Below are positions 62,040 to 64,000 of a DNA stretch of 64,000 nucleotides, one piece after another. A program made the translations under genes and the position numbers. The stretch's first letter is position 1. Each line of letters opens with the position of its first letter. The stretch lies in the NCBI GenBank assembly GCA_963769255.1, contig CAVYKV010000002.1:186001-250000 (forward strand), given 5' to 3'. The stretch is from JAKACA01 sp963769255. Lineage in GTDB: Bacteria > Actinomycetota > Acidimicrobiia > Acidimicrobiales > Bog-793. A model generated the notes under the pieces. It had not been told where the DNA came from. It worked only from the letters and a program-made list of their open reading frames with translations, and made no database searches.

Positions 62040-63646
62040 ATCTCGTCCGGGGCGCCCACGCCCAGGAGGTCGAGGCCGATGGCGAGCCCGACGCGGGCCG
62101 CCTCCACGAGCCAGAGCCGCGCCTGGGTCAGCTCGGGCGGCACGCCCTCCCCCATCACGTAGCAGTCGTGGTAGAAGCTGTGGAAGTCGCCGGCGAGGCG
62201 GCGCACCCAGTTCGTCACCTTGTAGGGGGCGCGCTCGAGGGTCGCCTCCTCGACGACGCGGGGCAGCTCGGCGAGCGTCCGCAACATGTCGAGCTCGCGG
62301 GGGTGCTCGAGAAGGCCAAGATCCACCTCGCCGACGGGCGCCGGTGCGATGCCGCGCTCGGCAGCCACCCTCCCGATGGAGGCGATGCGGGCGTGGGCGT
62401 ACTGCACGTAGAAGACGGGGTTCTCGGCCGAGCGCTGCCGGACGAGGTCGAGGTCGATCGTCGTCGCCTGGTCGATGGACGACAGCAGCGACATGAGGCG
62501 GGCGGCGTCGGCGCCGACGTCGTCGATGAGGGTGTCGAGGCGGACGTAGGTGCCGGCCCGTTTCGACATCGTGCCGCTGACGAGCGAGATCATCTGCCCG
62601 ATGCGCACCTCGAGACGGGCGGGGTCGACGCCGAGGGCCTGCACTCCGGCGTGCAGGCTGGCGACCTGACCCTGGGTGTCGGCACCGAAGACGTCGATGA
62701 CGCGGTCGAAACCCCGTTCGAGGAACTTGTTGCGGTGGTAGGCGAGATCGCCGCCGAGGTAGGTGTAGTCCCCGTTCGACTTGATGAGCACACGGTCCCG
62801 GCTGTCCCCGAAGGTCGTGGCCCGGAACCAGGTGGCGCCTCCCTCCTCGTAGACGTGGCCCCGCCGGCGCAGCTCCTCGATGAGCTCGTCGACCTTGCCG
62901 CTCTCCTCGATGGAGGCCTGCGAGTACCACTCGTCGAAGTGGATGCTCATGCGGTCCATCGTGAGGCGGATGTCGGCGAGGATGGCCTCGGCGGCGAAGC
63001 GACCGGCGGCCGCGATGTCGTCGGGGCCCTCGTAGGCCATGGCGATCTGGGCGACGTACTCGCCCTGGTACCCCTCTTCCGGGGGGGCCTCGCCGCGGCG
63101 GCGGGCGAGCAGGCTCTCGCCGAGGAGGCGAATCTGGTTGCCCGTGTCGTTGACGTAGTACTCACGCGACACGAGCGAGCCTGTCCTCATGAGGAGGCGT
63201 GCGAGGGCGTCGCCGTAGGCGCCGAACCATCCGTTGCCGACGTGCACGGGCCCCGTCGGGTTGGCGGAGACGAACTCGATCTGCGTGCGCTCGCCGTGGC
63301 CGAGGTCGGGGGCGGCGTAACCGGCCTCGCCTTCCGTCACGATCTCGACGAGCACCTCGTGCAGCCACGACGGCCGCAGCTTGAAATTGACGAAACCGGG
63401 CCCCGCCACCTCCACCGCCTCCACGTGCGCCACGACGGCGTCTCGCAGCACGGCGGCCAGCTGCTCGCCCAGCTGTCGGGGTGGGCGCCCCGCCGCCCTG
63501 GCGAGGGCGAGGGCCACGTTCGTGGAGAAGTCCCCGTGCTCGGGGCGGGCCGGCCGCTCCAGGTGGACGTCGGCGGGCGCCGCCTCGATCCCGAGGCGGC
63601 GCAGCCCGTCGGCGACGGATTCGGCGAGGTCGTCGGTGATGCTCAT
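62036..63646 (-). CDS. argS: Arginyl-tRNA synthetase
   Basis: Class I synthetase, 536 residues. N-terminal additional domain (VHLERPARPEHGDFSTNVAL), HIGH-like motif PTGPVHVGN in which the last His is Asn, KMSKS-like GTMSKRAGT, and the DALR anticodon-binding domain. Start ATG 63646 (MSITDDLAES); upstream in-frame codons run into the tRNA region and are rejected. A tRNA-Arg lies about 100 bases away on the opposite strand. Confidence 0.95.
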   Translation of the reverse strand: MSITDDLAESVADGLRRLGIEAAPADVHLERPARPEHGDFSTNVALALARAAGRPPRQLGEQLAAVLRDAVVAHVEAVEVAGPGFVNFKLRPSWLHEVLVEIVTEGEAGYAAPDLGHGERTQIEFVSANPTGPVHVGNGWFGAYGDALARLLMRTGSLVSREYYVNDTGNQIRLLGESLLARRRGEAPPEEGYQGEYVAQIAMAYEGPDDIAAAGRFAAEAILADIRLTMDRMSIHFDEWYSQASIEESGKVDELIEELRRRGHVYEEGGATWFRATTFGDSRDRVLIKSNGDYTYLGGDLAYHRNKFLERGFDRVIDVFGADTQGQVASLHAGVQALGVDPARLEVRIGQMISLVSGTMSKRAGTYVRLDTLIDDVGADAARLMSLLSSIDQATTIDLDLVRQRSAENPVFYVQYAHARIASIGRVAAERGIAPAPVGEVDLGLLEHPRELDMLRTLAELPRVVEEATLERAPYKVTNWVRRLAGDFHSFYHDCYVMGEGVPPELTQARLWLVEAARVGLAIGLDLLGVGAPDEM

Positions 63647-63656
63647 GTCGAAAATG

Positions 63657-63685
63657 AGGATGGCCGAAGTGCGGGTAGCATGCAA
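63657..63685 (-). promoter_or_regulatory. Possible argS promoter
   Basis: TTGCAT (63680-63685) and CATCCT (63657-63662) on the minus strand with 17-base spacing, ending ten bases before the argS ATG, so the leader would be very short or absent. Confidence 0.35.
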
Positions 63686-63739
63686 ACAGCGACGGACGCA
63701 ACCGCACCGGGCGGAGCGATCGGACGCTTCGCCCCTCCC

Positions 63740-63814
63740 GCCCTCGTAGCTCAGCGGATAGAGCACCGGCCTCCGGAGCCGGGTGCGCAGGTTCGAGTCC
63801 TGCCGAGGGCGCCA
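63740..63814 (+). tRNA. tRNA-Arg(CCG)
   Basis: 75 bases with encoded CCA. Acceptor GCCCTCG pairs with CGAGGGC (63804-63810); D-arm GCTC...GAGC; anticodon stem CCGGC/GCCGG with loop CTCCGGA, anticodon CCG at 63773-63775 reading CGG; T-arm GCAGG-TTCGAGT-CCTGC. Divergent from argS, the enzyme that charges it. Confidence 0.96.
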
Positions 63815-63829
63815 CTGCCGAGGGCGCCA
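63800..63829. repeat. 15-bp tandem duplication of the tRNA 3' end
   Basis: CTGCCGAGGGCGCCA, the last 15 bases of the tRNA including CCA (63800-63814), is repeated exactly and immediately at 63815-63829. Such 3'-end copies are often left at tRNA integration sites, but no integrase is visible in the remaining 170 bases. Confidence 0.85.
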
Positions 63830-63849
63830 CGATGACGTCGCCCGGGTGG

Positions 63850-64000
63850 TTACATCGTCTCGATCGGGTCGTACTCGAAGCGGGGCAGCACCCGCCCCTC
63901 GATCGAACCGGAGGGCGCTGAGCCCACCAGCCTCGCCCCCATGGCCTCGTAGAAGCCCGCCGCGCCCGGCTCCGCCTCGATCCTCACCACCTCGAAGCCG
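63850..64000 (-). CDS. GNAT-family acetyltransferase, C-terminal fragment
   Basis: The last 49 codons of a gene that runs off the window end, read toward the TAA at 63852-63850. AEPGAAGFYEAMGARLVG is the typical late GNAT segment (the FYE-x-x-GA motif after the acetyl-CoA loop), followed by SGSIEGRVLPRFEYDPIETM. The acceptor substrate cannot be inferred. Confidence 0.7.
   Translation of the reverse strand, partial: GFEVVRIEAEPGAAGFYEAMGARLVGSAPSGSIEGRVLPRFEYDPIETM

Noticed and set aside
63815..64000. Integrated genetic element at tRNA-Arg
   Set aside because: Only a 15-base duplication is visible; the next gene is an ordinary acetyltransferase and no integrase is in the window.

Overview
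The window is about 70% G+C and looks like the chromosome of a deep-branching actinobacterium, plausibly Acidimicrobiia-like. The class is an inference from gene order and protein features; no 16S rRNA gene is present. Two blocks match classical actinobacterial gene order. One is iscS-mnmA-ligA-gatCAB-ilvBNC. The other is argS-lysA-hom-thrC-rho-rpmE-prfA-prmC-tsaC-wecA-atp operon-murA, the arrangement known from Mycobacterium, although here glyA is inserted and thrB is absent. GTG starts and 4-base ATGA or GTGA stop/start overlaps are very common.

Layout. 1-4742: end of a GT87 mannosyltransferase, then serine synthesis genes (serA and an aminotransferase, divergent from serC) around a repeat-rich intergenic region. 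4765-9383: guaA, then a long TetR-type regulator divergent from a DrrAB-like ABC exporter, with a visible promoter and operator between them. 9389-14758: branched-chain amino acid genes ilvD, ilvB, ilvN, ilvC, with a leader-peptide attenuator ahead of ilvB. 14887-32833: gatBAC, an esterase, an SCP2 protein, a DUF2079-like membrane protein, an SDR, a PASTA Ser/Thr kinase, an Asp-box secreted protein, ligA, mnmA, an aldo/keto reductase, iscS, a lipoprotein-like hydrolase and a small membrane protein. 32957-37986: galT, maltokinase, trehalose synthase and glpX (sugar and trehalose/glycogen metabolism). 38170-42075: murA, meaB, a lipoprotein and a 2H-phosphoesterase/GNAT fusion. 42108-52715: the complete F1Fo ATP synthase operon, wecA and glyA. 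52814-63646: tsaC, prmC, prfA, rpmE, rho, thrC, hom, lysA and argS. 63740-64000: tRNA-Arg(CCG) and the end of a GNAT acetyltransferase.

At least ten conserved reading frames or junctions are broken by a single extra base (ilvD twice, an esterase, the PASTA kinase, the Asp-box protein, glpX, the 2H/GNAT fusion, atpG, atpF, prfA). Every event is a net +1 and several lie in short C or G runs. Because several of the genes are essential, base-calling insertions are more likely than real pseudogenes. I annotate these as full genes with the break stated.

I see no phage, IS element, CRISPR array or defence system. The most interesting signals are the apparently leaderless ilvB leader peptide with its terminator, a duplicated domain in ATP synthase delta, a CTG start for wecA, a family of TGAGCG-bounded intergenic hairpins, a 2H-phosphoesterase/GNAT fusion and a Q-rich TetR regulator.
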